Assembly: GCA_944383375.1 (NCBI GenBank)
Contig: CALWPG010000001.1
Coordinates: 62,001 to 126,000 of the forward strand
Direction: 5' to 3'
Source of the DNA: an uncultured Clostridia bacterium
Lineage (GTDB): Bacteria > Bacillota > Clostridia > Christensenellales > UBA1242
Length of the DNA stretch: 64,000 bases
Within the stretch, counting starts at the first letter, position 1; each line of letters begins with the position of its first letter. Shown here in pieces: positions 1 to 7,221 of this stretch. The notes beneath the pieces were generated by a model, which worked only from the letters and a program-made list of their open reading frames with translations, had not been told where the DNA came from and did no database searches. The translations under genes and the position numbers were made by a program.

Positions 1-246
1 TTCTTTTACTGCTTCCTGTGCTTGTTTTTTTGTACCTACAAAAAGTACTGATTTGCCTGAAGCAACTACATCTCTTACAAAGTTGTAAGCCTTATCAATA
101 AGTTCAGAAGTTTGCTCAAGGTTTATGATGTGGATATCGTTTCTAGCTGTAAAAATGTATTTAGCCATTTTTGGATTCCACTTTCTTGTCTGATGTCCAA
201 AGTGTACACCAGCTTCAAGAAGTTGTTTCATTGAAATAACTGACAT
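1..246 (-). CDS. rpsB: 30S ribosomal protein S2 (partial, N-terminal 82 residues)
   Basis: Small-subunit ribosomal protein S2, cut by the left edge of the window, so only the first 82 codons are present. The N-terminus starts [19 protein letters not shown] and continues with the S2 pattern [20 protein letters not shown], followed by IINLEQT and the GTKKQAQ motif. The ATG at 244-246 is fixed by an ideal ribosome site (AGGAGG) six bases upstream. It has its own promoter and a leader of about 120 nt. Elongation factor Ts usually follows rpsB but would lie outside the window. Confidence 0.97.
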   Translation of the reverse strand, partial: MSVISMKQLLEAGVHFGHQTRKWNPKMAKYIFTARNDIHIINLEQTSELIDKAYNFVRDVVASGKSVLFVGTKKQAQEAVKE

Positions 247-366
247 TAATTTTTCCTCCTTGTTTTTAGTCTTCCCCAATGTTTTAACGCTCTTTTTGCA
301 ACCTGCAAAACTGCATCGGCAACGGCAAAAAAATATACACTGGGTGTTAATTTGCCAATGAATGAC
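247..366 (-). promoter_or_regulatory. rpsB 5' leader with hairpin
   Basis: The distance from the predicted transcription start (about 366) to the rpsB ATG is about 120 nt, far longer than a ribosome site needs. It contains a perfect inverted repeat at 294-310 (TTTTGC and GCAAAA around a 5-nt loop), GC-richer sequence in an AT-rich surrounding, and a GGGGAAGAC stretch just before the ribosome site. Autoregulatory leaders on ribosomal protein genes are common, so a regulatory leader is plausible. Binding of S2 is inference only. Confidence 0.45.
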
Positions 367-372
367 TAAAAA

Positions 373-401
373 AATATATCACAACAACAAAAATATTGCA
401 A
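373..401 (-). promoter_or_regulatory. rpsB promoter, extended -10
   Basis: On the minus strand a -35 TTGCAA (396-401) and a -10 TATATT (373-378) are separated by exactly 17 bp, with TGA immediately before the -10 (extended -10). The position explains transcription of rpsB with a leader of about 120 nt. Confidence 0.7.
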
Positions 402-683
402 GTATTTTACATAAATAATATTGAAAGTAAATTAAAAACGTCCTGTTAGTTTTTGTTTGTTTATATCAATTTTCCTTGTATTCTTTTATGTTTCTTTATT
501 TTTATTTGGTTTTATTATTTTTTTTTACAAATTATTAATAATCTTCTGTTATTTTTATTTAATATTGTATTATATCATAATTTATTTGAAATAATGTTTT
601 TTTATTAGCTTATGTTTTTTTTTATTATTAATTATTCTGATTTGTCTAACTTTGTTGTTTTTAACTAAACATTTTTATACAAC
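402..683. other. AT-rich intergenic stretch without visible gene
   Basis: About 280 bases of very AT-rich sequence with long T runs between the rpsB promoter and the fakA terminator. I see no ORF with a ribosome site, no tRNA and no convincing hairpin here. Confidence 0.6.
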
Positions 684-710
684 AAAAAAAACCTGCTTTA
701 ATGCAGGTTT
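684..710 (-). terminator. Rho-independent terminator after fakA
   Basis: Minus strand: an 8-bp stem (AAACCTGC / GCAGGTTT) with a 6-nt loop followed by a run of T, seven bases beyond the fakA stop codon. Confidence 0.85.
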
Positions 711-717
711 CTGATTT

Positions 718-2358
718 TCATTCCATAGATATAATATAATAATATACCGGCTGCCCACCGTCTATGATGGTCACTTCACACTCAGGATATTTGTTTGCAA
801 GAGTGTCACGAAGTGCCTCGGCATCTTGTGCATTGACATCTTCACCATAAAATAGCGTAATGCTTACAACACTCTCATCAATCATTTTGCTGATCAAATC
901 TTCAGTTGTTGGACCTACCAAATCGCCTTTTGCCAATATTGTTTTGTCATCAAGTCCTATGATCTCACCGACAGACAAATCAAATCCATCAACGTGAGTA
1001 GAACGAACTGCATATGTTACGGAGGCACTCTTAACATTTTTGAAAGCACTGTTCATACTCTCTGTGTTTTCTTCAATGCTGCCTTCTGGATTAAATGCTA
1101 GCGATGCTGAAATGCCTTCAGGTATATTTTTTGTTGGTATAACTACAAGATTTTTCGTTGTAAGCCCTTTTGCCTGTTCACATGCAAGTGTTATATTCTT
1201 ATTGTTAGGGAAAACAAAAACAGTCTTTGCTGGGACTTTGTCCACTGCTTGCGCGATATCTGCAGCGCTTGGATTCATAGTTTGACCACCTTGAATGATT
1301 TCATCAATCATCAAGTCCTTCATAAGGTCTGCTATTCCCTTACCAGGAGCGACAGAAACCATGCCAAGTTCTTTTAAATTCTCTTGTTTTTGGCCAGCCT
1401 TTTTCTTAAGTTCACGATTTTGCTCACGCATATTTTCTATCTTAAGATTATATAATTCGCCAAGTTCAAGTGCATAGCCAAGCGCCAAGTTAGGTTGATT
1501 GGTGTGAACGTGAACTTTAACCAACAGCAAATCACCAATACACAACACAGAGTCCCCTATTGCCATAAGCTTTTCTTTGAGCTTTTCAATATCGGCCTCC
1601 GTTGTCTTTTTATTCATGTTGATGATCATGTATTCGGTGCAATATCCAAATTCAATTTCTGCCAAGTTGTTTATATCAGCAATCACATCATCTGCAGTTT
1701 GTACTGGTTGTCCATCACTGAACGTAATGCCAGAAAAGTCTGTTTCACCGATAAGCGCCTTGTAAAAACCAGTGAAAATTACAATTAATCCTCTTCCACC
1801 AGAGTCGACAACACCTGCTTTTTTCAGTACAGGCAACATTTCAGGTGTCTGCTGAAGTGTTTCCTCTCCTTTTTCAAGAACTCGCTTAAAAAACTCCTCA
1901 AGATCACTGACCTTTTTAGCAATTTCAACTGCCTGCTCACTCATGACTCTAATCACAGTGAGAATTGTTCCTTCTTTTGGCTTTGTAACTGCTTTGTATG
2001 CGACTTTAGCACCTTCGGTCATCGCTTTTGCGAAATTTTTTGTTGTGATGTTTTCAACATTTGCAAGCACGGTGCACATACCCTTTACAATTTGTGAAGT
2101 AATGACACCAGAGTTTCCTCTCGCACCACGAAGTGCACCCTTGGAAAATGCGTCACAAAGACTTTGGAAGGTGTTGTCCTGACAATTGTTCACTTCATTT
2201 CCAGCAGATTTCATGGTTAAAAACATATTTGTACCAGTGTCACCATCAGGAACTGGAAACACGTTGAGTGAATCCACTAATTGTTTATTTTGATCGAGTA
2301 GCGAAACGCCACCGAATATCATCTTTCTAAAAGTTGCGCCGTTTATGGACTTTTGCAT
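718..2358 (-). CDS. fakA: Fatty acid kinase ATP-binding subunit FakA (DAK/YloV family)
   Basis: The 546-aa protein is of the usual FakA/YloV length. The N-terminal DhaL-type kinase domain (about residues 10-200) carries VPDGDTGTNMFLTM, the Mg-ATP-binding aspartate motif, and GARGNSGVITSQI. The middle and C-terminal DAK-like part includes KVHVHTNQP, whose histidines are conserved in the family. FakA phosphorylates fatty acids held by FakB (DegV) proteins, feeding exogenous fatty acids into phospholipid synthesis; a DegV gene lies at 53980. The ATG is preceded by GGAGATAAAA. It lies nine bases downstream of asp23, the conserved asp23-fakA pair, and ends in a terminator. Confidence 0.93.
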   Translation of the reverse strand: MQKSINGATFRKMIFGGVSLLDQNKQLVDSLNVFPVPDGDTGTNMFLTMKSAGNEVNNCQDNTFQSLCDAFSKGALRGARGNSGVITSQIVKGMCTVLANVENITTKNFAKAMTEGAKVAYKAVTKPKEGTILTVIRVMSEQAVEIAKKVSDLEEFFKRVLEKGEETLQQTPEMLPVLKKAGVVDSGGRGLIVIFTGFYKALIGETDFSGITFSDGQPVQTADDVIADINNLAEIEFGYCTEYMIINMNKKTTEADIEKLKEKLMAIGDSVLCIGDLLLVKVHVHTNQPNLALGYALELGELYNLKIENMREQNRELKKKAGQKQENLKELGMVSVAPGKGIADLMKDLMIDEIIQGGQTMNPSAADIAQAVDKVPAKTVFVFPNNKNITLACEQAKGLTTKNLVVIPTKNIPEGISASLAFNPEGSIEENTESMNSAFKNVKSASVTYAVRSTHVDGFDLSVGEIIGLDDKTILAKGDLVGPTTEDLISKMIDESVVSITLFYGEDVNAQDAEALRDTLANKYPECEVTIIDGGQPVYYYIISME

Positions 2359-2367
2359 TTTTATCTC

Positions 2368-2715
2368 CTAAACTCTAACTCCAACGACATGTATATTCAC
2401 AGCATCTACAATCATACCAGTAAAGTCTTCAACACTGTACTTTATTGTTTTCTTCAAACTTTCAGCCACAGCGCTGACTGAAATACCGTATTTTAAAATA
2501 CAGTAAATGTCGATGGATATTCTATTTTCTACATTTGATATTTTTATACCACGCGAATATGGTTGTTTAACTAACAATTCTCGTATGCCATCCTTAAGAT
2601 TGCGCGATACAAGGTCAACCACACCGTAAGAATCTAGTGTCGCAAAACCGGCGACTGTTGCAATCGCTTCATCTGAAATGGTTATTTTGCCATAGAAATT
2701 ATTTGTTTCTACCAA
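2368..2715 (-). CDS. Asp23/Gls24 family envelope stress protein (YloU type)
   Basis: A 115-aa member of the Asp23/Gls24 family, single domain, with the family pattern KITISDEAIATVAGFATLDSYGV near the N-terminus and VNIHVVGVRV at the end. The start is a TTG (2713-2715) with AAGGA seven bases upstream. The gene precedes fakA, as yloU-yloV does in Bacillus. In staphylococci Asp23 sits at the membrane and affects cell-envelope stress; the YloU-type members next to fakA have no settled role. Family assignment is firm, function is not. Confidence 0.88.
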   Translation of the reverse strand: MVETNNFYGKITISDEAIATVAGFATLDSYGVVDLVSRNLKDGIRELLVKQPYSRGIKISNVENRISIDIYCILKYGISVSAVAESLKKTIKYSVEDFTGMIVDAVNIHVVGVRV

Positions 2716-2818
2716 GATTGTTTCCTTTTAAGCATACGAAACGCAACAATAATATACATCAAAAAAACAAATACTTCAAGTGTTTTTAATGATTTTTCAT
2801 AAAAATGCTTTAAAACTC

Positions 2819-2847
2819 TTGATTTATTAAAAAAAAAATGATAACAT
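2819..2847 (+). promoter_or_regulatory. rpmB promoter, extended -10
   Basis: -35 TTGATT (2819-2824), 17-bp spacer, -10 TAACAT (2842-2847) preceded by TGA. It lies directly upstream of the rpmB ribosome site and faces away from asp23. Confidence 0.55.
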
Positions 2848-2880
2848 ATGCGAGATCTAAAAATTAAAGCGGAGGAAATT

Positions 2881-3063
2881 ATGAGCAGAGTTTGTGAAAT
2901 TTGTGGAAAAGGAAAAATGTCCGGTCATAATGTAAGCCACAGCAATCGTAAATCAAACAGAACATATGAAGTAAATTTGCAAAAGACAACCATCAACGTT
3001 GATGGAAAAGAAAAAACTGTTAAGGCTTGCACAAAATGCATTAAAACAGCAAAAAAAGCATAA
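2881..3063 (+). CDS. rpmB: 50S ribosomal protein L28, zinc-binding form
   Basis: Sixty codons from the ATG at 2881, which has GGAGG spaced correctly; an earlier in-frame ATG at 2848 lacks a ribosome site and overlaps the promoter. The protein has MSRVCEICGKGKMSGHNVSH, the L28 signature, and a CxxC near each end (CEIC and CTKC), so it is the Cys-containing, zinc-binding version. It is the only plus-strand gene in this block, facing asp23-fakA from the other side, exactly as rpmB does between spoVM and yloU in Bacillus. A strong terminator follows. Confidence 0.96.
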   Translation: MSRVCEICGKGKMSGHNVSHSNRKSNRTYEVNLQKTTINVDGKEKTVKACTKCIKTAKKA

Positions 3064-3068
3064 GTATT

Positions 3069-3091
3069 CTCACCTCTCGGTGAGTTTTTTT
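3069..3091 (+). terminator. Terminator after rpmB
   Basis: Six-bp GC-rich stem CTCACC / GGTGAG with a TCTC loop and seven T, starting six bases after the rpmB stop. An outer stem (GCATAA at 3058-3063 with TTATGC at 3090-3095) could extend it. Confidence 0.9.
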
Positions 3092-3106
3092 ATGCTTATG
3101 TAATTA

Positions 3107-3187
3107 TTATTTTATAACAGATTTTCTGAATATAAATTTAATTATTCCAGCCAATATTTTTGGTGCTTTCACGCATATTATCTTCAT
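3107..3187 (-). CDS. spoVM: Stage V sporulation protein SpoVM, 26 aa
   Basis: A 26-codon gene, exactly the length of Bacillus subtilis SpoVM, starting MKIICVKAPK and ending IKFIFRKSVIK. It shares the SpoVM plan: MK, a short hydrophobic start, a K-x-P-K step, a glycine followed by an amphipathic helix and a basic tail. The start has an ideal ribosome site (AAGGAG). It lies between rpe and the oppositely oriented rpmB, the same position as in Bacillus (rpe-thiN-spoVM / rpmB), with thiN missing. SpoVM binds the convex forespore membrane and anchors SpoIVA, which is encoded at 38458. Identification rests on length, pattern and synteny together. Confidence 0.88.
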   Translation of the reverse strand: MKIICVKAPKILAGIIKFIFRKSVIK

Positions 3188-3233
3188 GGTTTTTCTCCTT
3201 GTATAATAATATGCAAGCTCCTTACTCTTGGTG

Positions 3234-3890
3234 TCACCTCAGTTCATCAATTGCCAACTCTTTGTTATCGCTGTTAAAAACGTAACTTCCGCTAACAACC
3301 ATATCGGCACCAAACATTTTGAGTTTTTGACTGATTGGTGGTGTTATTCCTCCATCAACTTCAATCTTTATATCTAATTTATAATCATTTTTGACTTTGC
3401 TTAGTTCAACTATCTTTTTATATATATCCTCTATAAACTCCTGACCACTTTTACCCGGCTCAACACTCATAACCAAAATAACATCTACAAAACAAAGATA
3501 AGGCAAAATATCAGCAACCAGTGTTGATGGCTTAATGCTCAAACCTGCCAATGCTTTCTTTTTCCTTATATATTTCAAGTCTCTAACCAACAGTTTTTTG
3601 TTTTTATATGCTTCAAAATGTATTGTCAAAATGTTTGCCCCAGCTAATAAATAATCTTTAATACACTTTGAAGGTGATTCCACCATCAAATGCACATCCA
3701 ATGGCATTGTTGTCCTTTGGTTAACCTCTTTTAATCCCTTGTATGTATATGTTTTATTTTCAACAAATTTTCCGTCCATAATGTCACAATGTAAAAAATC
3801 AGCACAATGTTGCAAACTTCGTGCGTATTCAATTATTTCACTAACATTTTTTATTGGATCTGTTGATGGTGCTACAATCAAATTATCCAT
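3234..3890 (-). CDS. rpe: Ribulose-phosphate 3-epimerase
   Basis: The 218-aa TIM-barrel enzyme interconverts ribulose 5-phosphate and xylulose 5-phosphate in the pentose phosphate pathway. Seen: IVAPSTDP at the start, CDIMDGKFVEN (first metal-ligand region), LDVHLMVESP, ILTIHFEA, VLVMSVEPGKSGQEF, IKIEVDGGI and GADMVVSGSYVF near the end, all in family order. It overlaps the end of rsgA by 8 bp, so the two are translationally linked; the start has GAGG upstream. Its place between rsgA and spoVM is conserved in Firmicutes. Confidence 0.95.
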   Translation of the reverse strand: MDNLIVAPSTDPIKNVSEIIEYARSLQHCADFLHCDIMDGKFVENKTYTYKGLKEVNQRTTMPLDVHLMVESPSKCIKDYLLAGANILTIHFEAYKNKKLLVRDLKYIRKKKALAGLSIKPSTLVADILPYLCFVDVILVMSVEPGKSGQEFIEDIYKKIVELSKVKNDYKLDIKIEVDGGITPPISQKLKMFGADMVVSGSYVFNSDNKELAIDELR

Positions 3891-4749
3891 GTGTCCTCAC
3901 CCATTTATCCATTAATATTTTATATATTTCAGTGTAACGGTTATATCTCGCTTTGTCAAGTTGACCATTACAAACTGCGGTTTTAACTGCACATTCTGCC
4001 TTGTCTTCACTGATATGTTTGCAGTCAGAATACCTACATCTAGACATATATGGTAAGTAATCCTTATAATATAACGGAAGTTCATAATATGGAATTGGAA
4101 GCAAAGTTTCATCAAGTGATGTAAACCCCGCTGTATCAGCAATAAGTATATCTTCTTTGCAAAAGATTTCACAATGCCTCGTTGTATTTTTCCCACGTTT
4201 TACTTTTTTACTAATTTCACCCTCTTTGGCAATAACTTCACCCATAATTGAATTTATAAGTGCACTTTTTCCTACCGCCGATTGGCCGGCAAAGGCACTT
4301 AATTTATTTCTTAGCAAAAATTTTAATTCTTCAATGCCATAACCCGTTTTGGCCGAAACAAGTACAACTTTCATAATTGGCTTGTAAACCTCAGTAACAT
4401 AATCATTTAATTCATCAGATAAATCTTGTTTATTTACAACAAGTATTGGTTCAATGTCGTATGCATATGAAAATAACATAAGTTTATCAAGCACATAAAA
4501 ATCTGGTTTTGGCATTGGCGACAAGACTATTACAAGTTGATCAAGATTTGCAAGAGGTGGTCTTATGAGCAAATTATGTCTTTTTTCAATATGCTCAATT
4601 ACAATATCACTATGAAGAGAATTTAATTTTACTTTATCACCCACAAAAATTCCCCTTGCTTTCATTGTTCCGCGAGGTTTAGCTAGTACTATACCATCCT
4701 TAGTTTTTACCCAAAAATTATCAGCGATTTTTTTTACAACAATATCCAT
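3883..4749 (-). CDS. rsgA: Ribosome small-subunit-dependent GTPase RsgA (YloQ)
   Basis: A 288-aa circularly permuted GTPase that acts in late 30S subunit assembly. It has an N-terminal OB domain (KARGIFVGDKV), then G4 (VVNKQD) before G1 (GQSAVGKSAL) and G3 (DTAGF), the permuted order typical of RsgA, and a C-terminal zinc site from CRYSDCKH and a following Cys. I take the ATG at 4747-4749 (GGTGGG just upstream); an in-frame TTG at 4776 would add nine residues but has no ribosome site. It overlaps rpe by 8 bp. Confidence 0.94.
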   Translation of the reverse strand: MDIVVKKIADNFWVKTKDGIVLAKPRGTMKARGIFVGDKVKLNSLHSDIVIEHIEKRHNLLIRPPLANLDQLVIVLSPMPKPDFYVLDKLMLFSYAYDIEPILVVNKQDLSDELNDYVTEVYKPIMKVVLVSAKTGYGIEELKFLLRNKLSAFAGQSAVGKSALINSIMGEVIAKEGEISKKVKRGKNTTRHCEIFCKEDILIADTAGFTSLDETLLPIPYYELPLYYKDYLPYMSRCRYSDCKHISEDKAECAVKTAVCNGQLDKARYNRYTEIYKILMDKWVRTHG

Positions 4750-4792
4750 ACTCCCACCACATTCAGTATTACGCAATTAAGCATAACACAAT

Positions 4793-5833
4793 CTATTGTG
4801 TAATATTTATAACTTTGGCACGTAATTGTCCACAGGCGCCCTCAATATCTTCTCCCATGGTTCTACGCATTGTAGCACTTATACCTTTACTTTTTAGCCT
4901 CTCCATAAAGGCATAACCTTGGTGTTTGTTTGTTCCCTTCAAGCCTCTTTCTTTGACTTCATTTAGAGGTATCAAATTAACATGATTAGAAAACCCATGT
5001 AACAATGATGCCAATTCATCAGCGCATTTAAAACTATCATTCTGCCCATCAATTAAAGCATATTCAAAAACAATTCTACGTTTTGTCTCTTTGAAATATC
5101 TCTTTGCACAATTCACGACATCTTTGACAGAATACCTATTTGCAATGGGCATTGTCTGTCTTCTTAGATTATCATTTGGTGCATGCAATGAAATAGTCAA
5201 TGTTATTTGTAATTTTTGTTTTGCTAACAGATCGATTTTGTCCACAAGACCACATGTTGACAATGAGATATTTCTTTGACTGATATTTATCCCATGTTCA
5301 TCTGAAATAAGCTTGATGAACTTTAATACATTATCAAAGTTATCTAGAGGTTCACCACTCCCCATCAACACCACATTTGTTATTTTCCTGTTTTGCCTGC
5401 TTCCGTTTAAATATGCATTGACACAAAGTACCTGGGCAACAATTTCCCCAGCACTCAAATTTCTAACTAGACCGTTGAGTGTGGATGCGCAAAACTTACA
5501 ACCCATTCTACAACCAACCTGCGTTGAAACGCAAAGAGTGTAACCATACTTATAGCGCATAAGCACACCCTCAATCAGATTTCCATCAGCAAGTTTATAT
5601 AAAAACTTGATAGTACCATCACTACCTTTTAACTCTTTATAAATGGTCAGAGGCAAAAAATTATAATTTTGACTCAAAGAAGAAATTAAAGATTTTGGGA
5701 TGTTGGTGATTTTATCTTCACCTTTATACGAATAGATAGCATCATACAATTGAGTCGCTCTGTACGATGGTTGACCATATTGTTTTAATATATCTGAAAT
5801 CTCTTGAAAAGAATAATCTAGTAAACTATTCAT
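4793..5833 (-). CDS. rlmN: 23S rRNA (adenine-2503-C2)-methyltransferase RlmN, radical SAM
   Basis: A 346-aa radical SAM methyltransferase modifying A2503 of 23S rRNA and A37 of some tRNAs. The iron-sulfur motif CRMGCKFC gives Cys108, Cys112 and Cys115, followed by MGSGEPLDN, ISLHAPND and IPLNEV in family order. Near the end MRRTMGEDIEGACGQL contains the methyl-carrier cysteine region. It overlaps the end of fmt by 8 bp. In most Firmicutes rsmB lies between fmt and rlmN, and stp-prkC between rlmN and rsgA; all three are absent here. Confidence 0.96.
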   Translation of the reverse strand: MNSLLDYSFQEISDILKQYGQPSYRATQLYDAIYSYKGEDKITNIPKSLISSLSQNYNFLPLTIYKELKGSDGTIKFLYKLADGNLIEGVLMRYKYGYTLCVSTQVGCRMGCKFCASTLNGLVRNLSAGEIVAQVLCVNAYLNGSRQNRKITNVVLMGSGEPLDNFDNVLKFIKLISDEHGINISQRNISLSTCGLVDKIDLLAKQKLQITLTISLHAPNDNLRRQTMPIANRYSVKDVVNCAKRYFKETKRRIVFEYALIDGQNDSFKCADELASLLHGFSNHVNLIPLNEVKERGLKGTNKHQGYAFMERLKSKGISATMRRTMGEDIEGACGQLRAKVINITQ

Positions 5834-6764
5834 TAATCACAGTTCCTACTTCTATTTTTTTGCCATTAAGATAACTTTTTGATGTCATTATCTTACCACC
5901 AGGTGCTTGCAAAAGCAAAATTTCAACAGCACCGTCATTACATTTGATTACAAGCCCATCTTTTGGCGAGGACAAAACGACAGTGCCATTTTTTATGTCG
6001 TGATCAGGCTCAAGATTTGATTTTTTAATTTCAAACACCTTAAATATTGTACCATTAATTGTCATCTTGGAACCCAAGTTTGGTGAAAGTGCACGCGTTA
6101 AATTAATTAACGATTTTGCGTCATCATCAAAATTTAGTATCATGTCATCGCTTTTTATCATCTTTGTGTAAGTTGCCTCATCCTCATTTTGTTTAGTTTT
6201 TGTTATTGAGCCATCTTCTATAGCATCCAATGCAGAAACAACCAGAGAGCCTCCACAATTGGCAAGTTTAACCGTCAAAGATTCAAAATTGTCATTTTGG
6301 TCAATTTTTACTTCTTGTTTCAACAGCATATCTCCTGTGTCTATACCCGCCTGAGTTTCCATGATCGTAACGCCAGTTATCTCATCACCATTTTTTAATG
6401 CGTATTGGATTGGGGATGCTCCTCTATACTTTGGCAATAAAGACGCATGCACATTGATGATTTTATGTGGACATATGTCAATTATTTCTTGGCTAAGGAT
6501 TTGCCCATATGAAGCTGTTACCATAATATCTGCGTTAAGTGATTTTAAACTGCTCACCCCGTCACGCCTAATTTTTTCAAATTGCAACACTTTAATATTT
6601 TTTTCTTTAGCCATCTCTTTAATCTTTGGCTGAGCAAGTTTGTGTCCACGACCGGATGGCTTATCAGGCTGAGTCACAACAGCAACAACACTATGCTTTG
6701 ATTTTAAAATATAATCAAGACAAATACAAGAAAAATCTGATGTACCCAAAAATATAACTTTCAT
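5826..6764 (-). CDS. fmt: Methionyl-tRNA formyltransferase
   Basis: A 312-aa enzyme that formylates initiator Met-tRNA using 10-formyl-THF. The formyltransferase fold starts MKVIFLGTSDFSC; further motifs are VTQPDKPSGRGHKL, the catalytic block NVHASLLPKYRGASPIQYA and GVTIMETQAGIDTGDML. A C-terminal OB-like domain follows from about residue 205. The ATG at 6764 is chosen because it begins the conserved strand and has GGAG upstream; a longer in-frame version would start inside def. It begins one base after the def stop. Confidence 0.95.
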   Translation of the reverse strand: MKVIFLGTSDFSCICLDYILKSKHSVVAVVTQPDKPSGRGHKLAQPKIKEMAKEKNIKVLQFEKIRRDGVSSLKSLNADIMVTASYGQILSQEIIDICPHKIINVHASLLPKYRGASPIQYALKNGDEITGVTIMETQAGIDTGDMLLKQEVKIDQNDNFESLTVKLANCGGSLVVSALDAIEDGSITKTKQNEDEATYTKMIKSDDMILNFDDDAKSLINLTRALSPNLGSKMTINGTIFKVFEIKKSNLEPDHDIKNGTVVLSSPKDGLVIKCNDGAVEILLLQAPGGKIMTSKSYLNGKKIEVGTVINE

Positions 6765-6765
6765 G

Positions 6766-7209
6766 TTAATCTTTCTCCAATTTATCAATAAACAGAATGC
6801 CATTTAAATGGTCTATTTCATGGCAAAGACATCTAGCCAAATATTTTTCCCCAGTTATTGTAAAATGGAATCCAAATCTATCTTGTGCACTTACCGTTAC
6901 AACCATAGGCCTTTTAACTTTTCCTCTAATTTTGCCACAGCTCAAACAACCTTCTTCCTCAATATCGCAACCACTTTGACTGATAATTACGGGGTTTACG
7001 AGTTCAAGTTTCATATTGTTGACATCCATAACAATAACTCTTTTAAGTATACCAACTTGAACTGCCGCAAGACCCATTCCATTATTCAGATACATCGTTT
7101 CCCACATATCATCAATCAAATCTTCCAATTTTTCATCAAAAACTTTTACTTCTTTGCTTGTCTTTCTTAACAATTCGTCTGATTTTTGTATTACCTCTCT
7201 TACTGCCAT
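6766..7209 (-). CDS. def: Peptide deformylase
   Basis: A 147-aa metalloenzyme that removes the formyl group from new proteins. All three signature motifs are present: GMGLAAVQVG (usual GxGLAAxQ), EEGCLS with the metal-ligand Cys, and HEIDHLNG near the C-terminus with both metal-ligand His and the catalytic Glu. It is followed after one base by fmt, the enzyme that adds the group, as in most bacteria. Confidence 0.96.
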   Translation of the reverse strand: MAVREVIQKSDELLRKTSKEVKVFDEKLEDLIDDMWETMYLNNGMGLAAVQVGILKRVIVMDVNNMKLELVNPVIISQSGCDIEEEGCLSCGKIRGKVKRPMVVTVSAQDRFGFHFTITGEKYLARCLCHEIDHLNGILFIDKLEKD

Positions 7210-7221
7210 ATATTTACTCCT

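Noticed and set aside
3188-3233. Separate sigma-E promoter for spoVM
   Set aside because: A CATATTAT -10-like sequence is present at 3206-3213, but no matching -35 lies at the right distance and the start would fall in the ribosome site.
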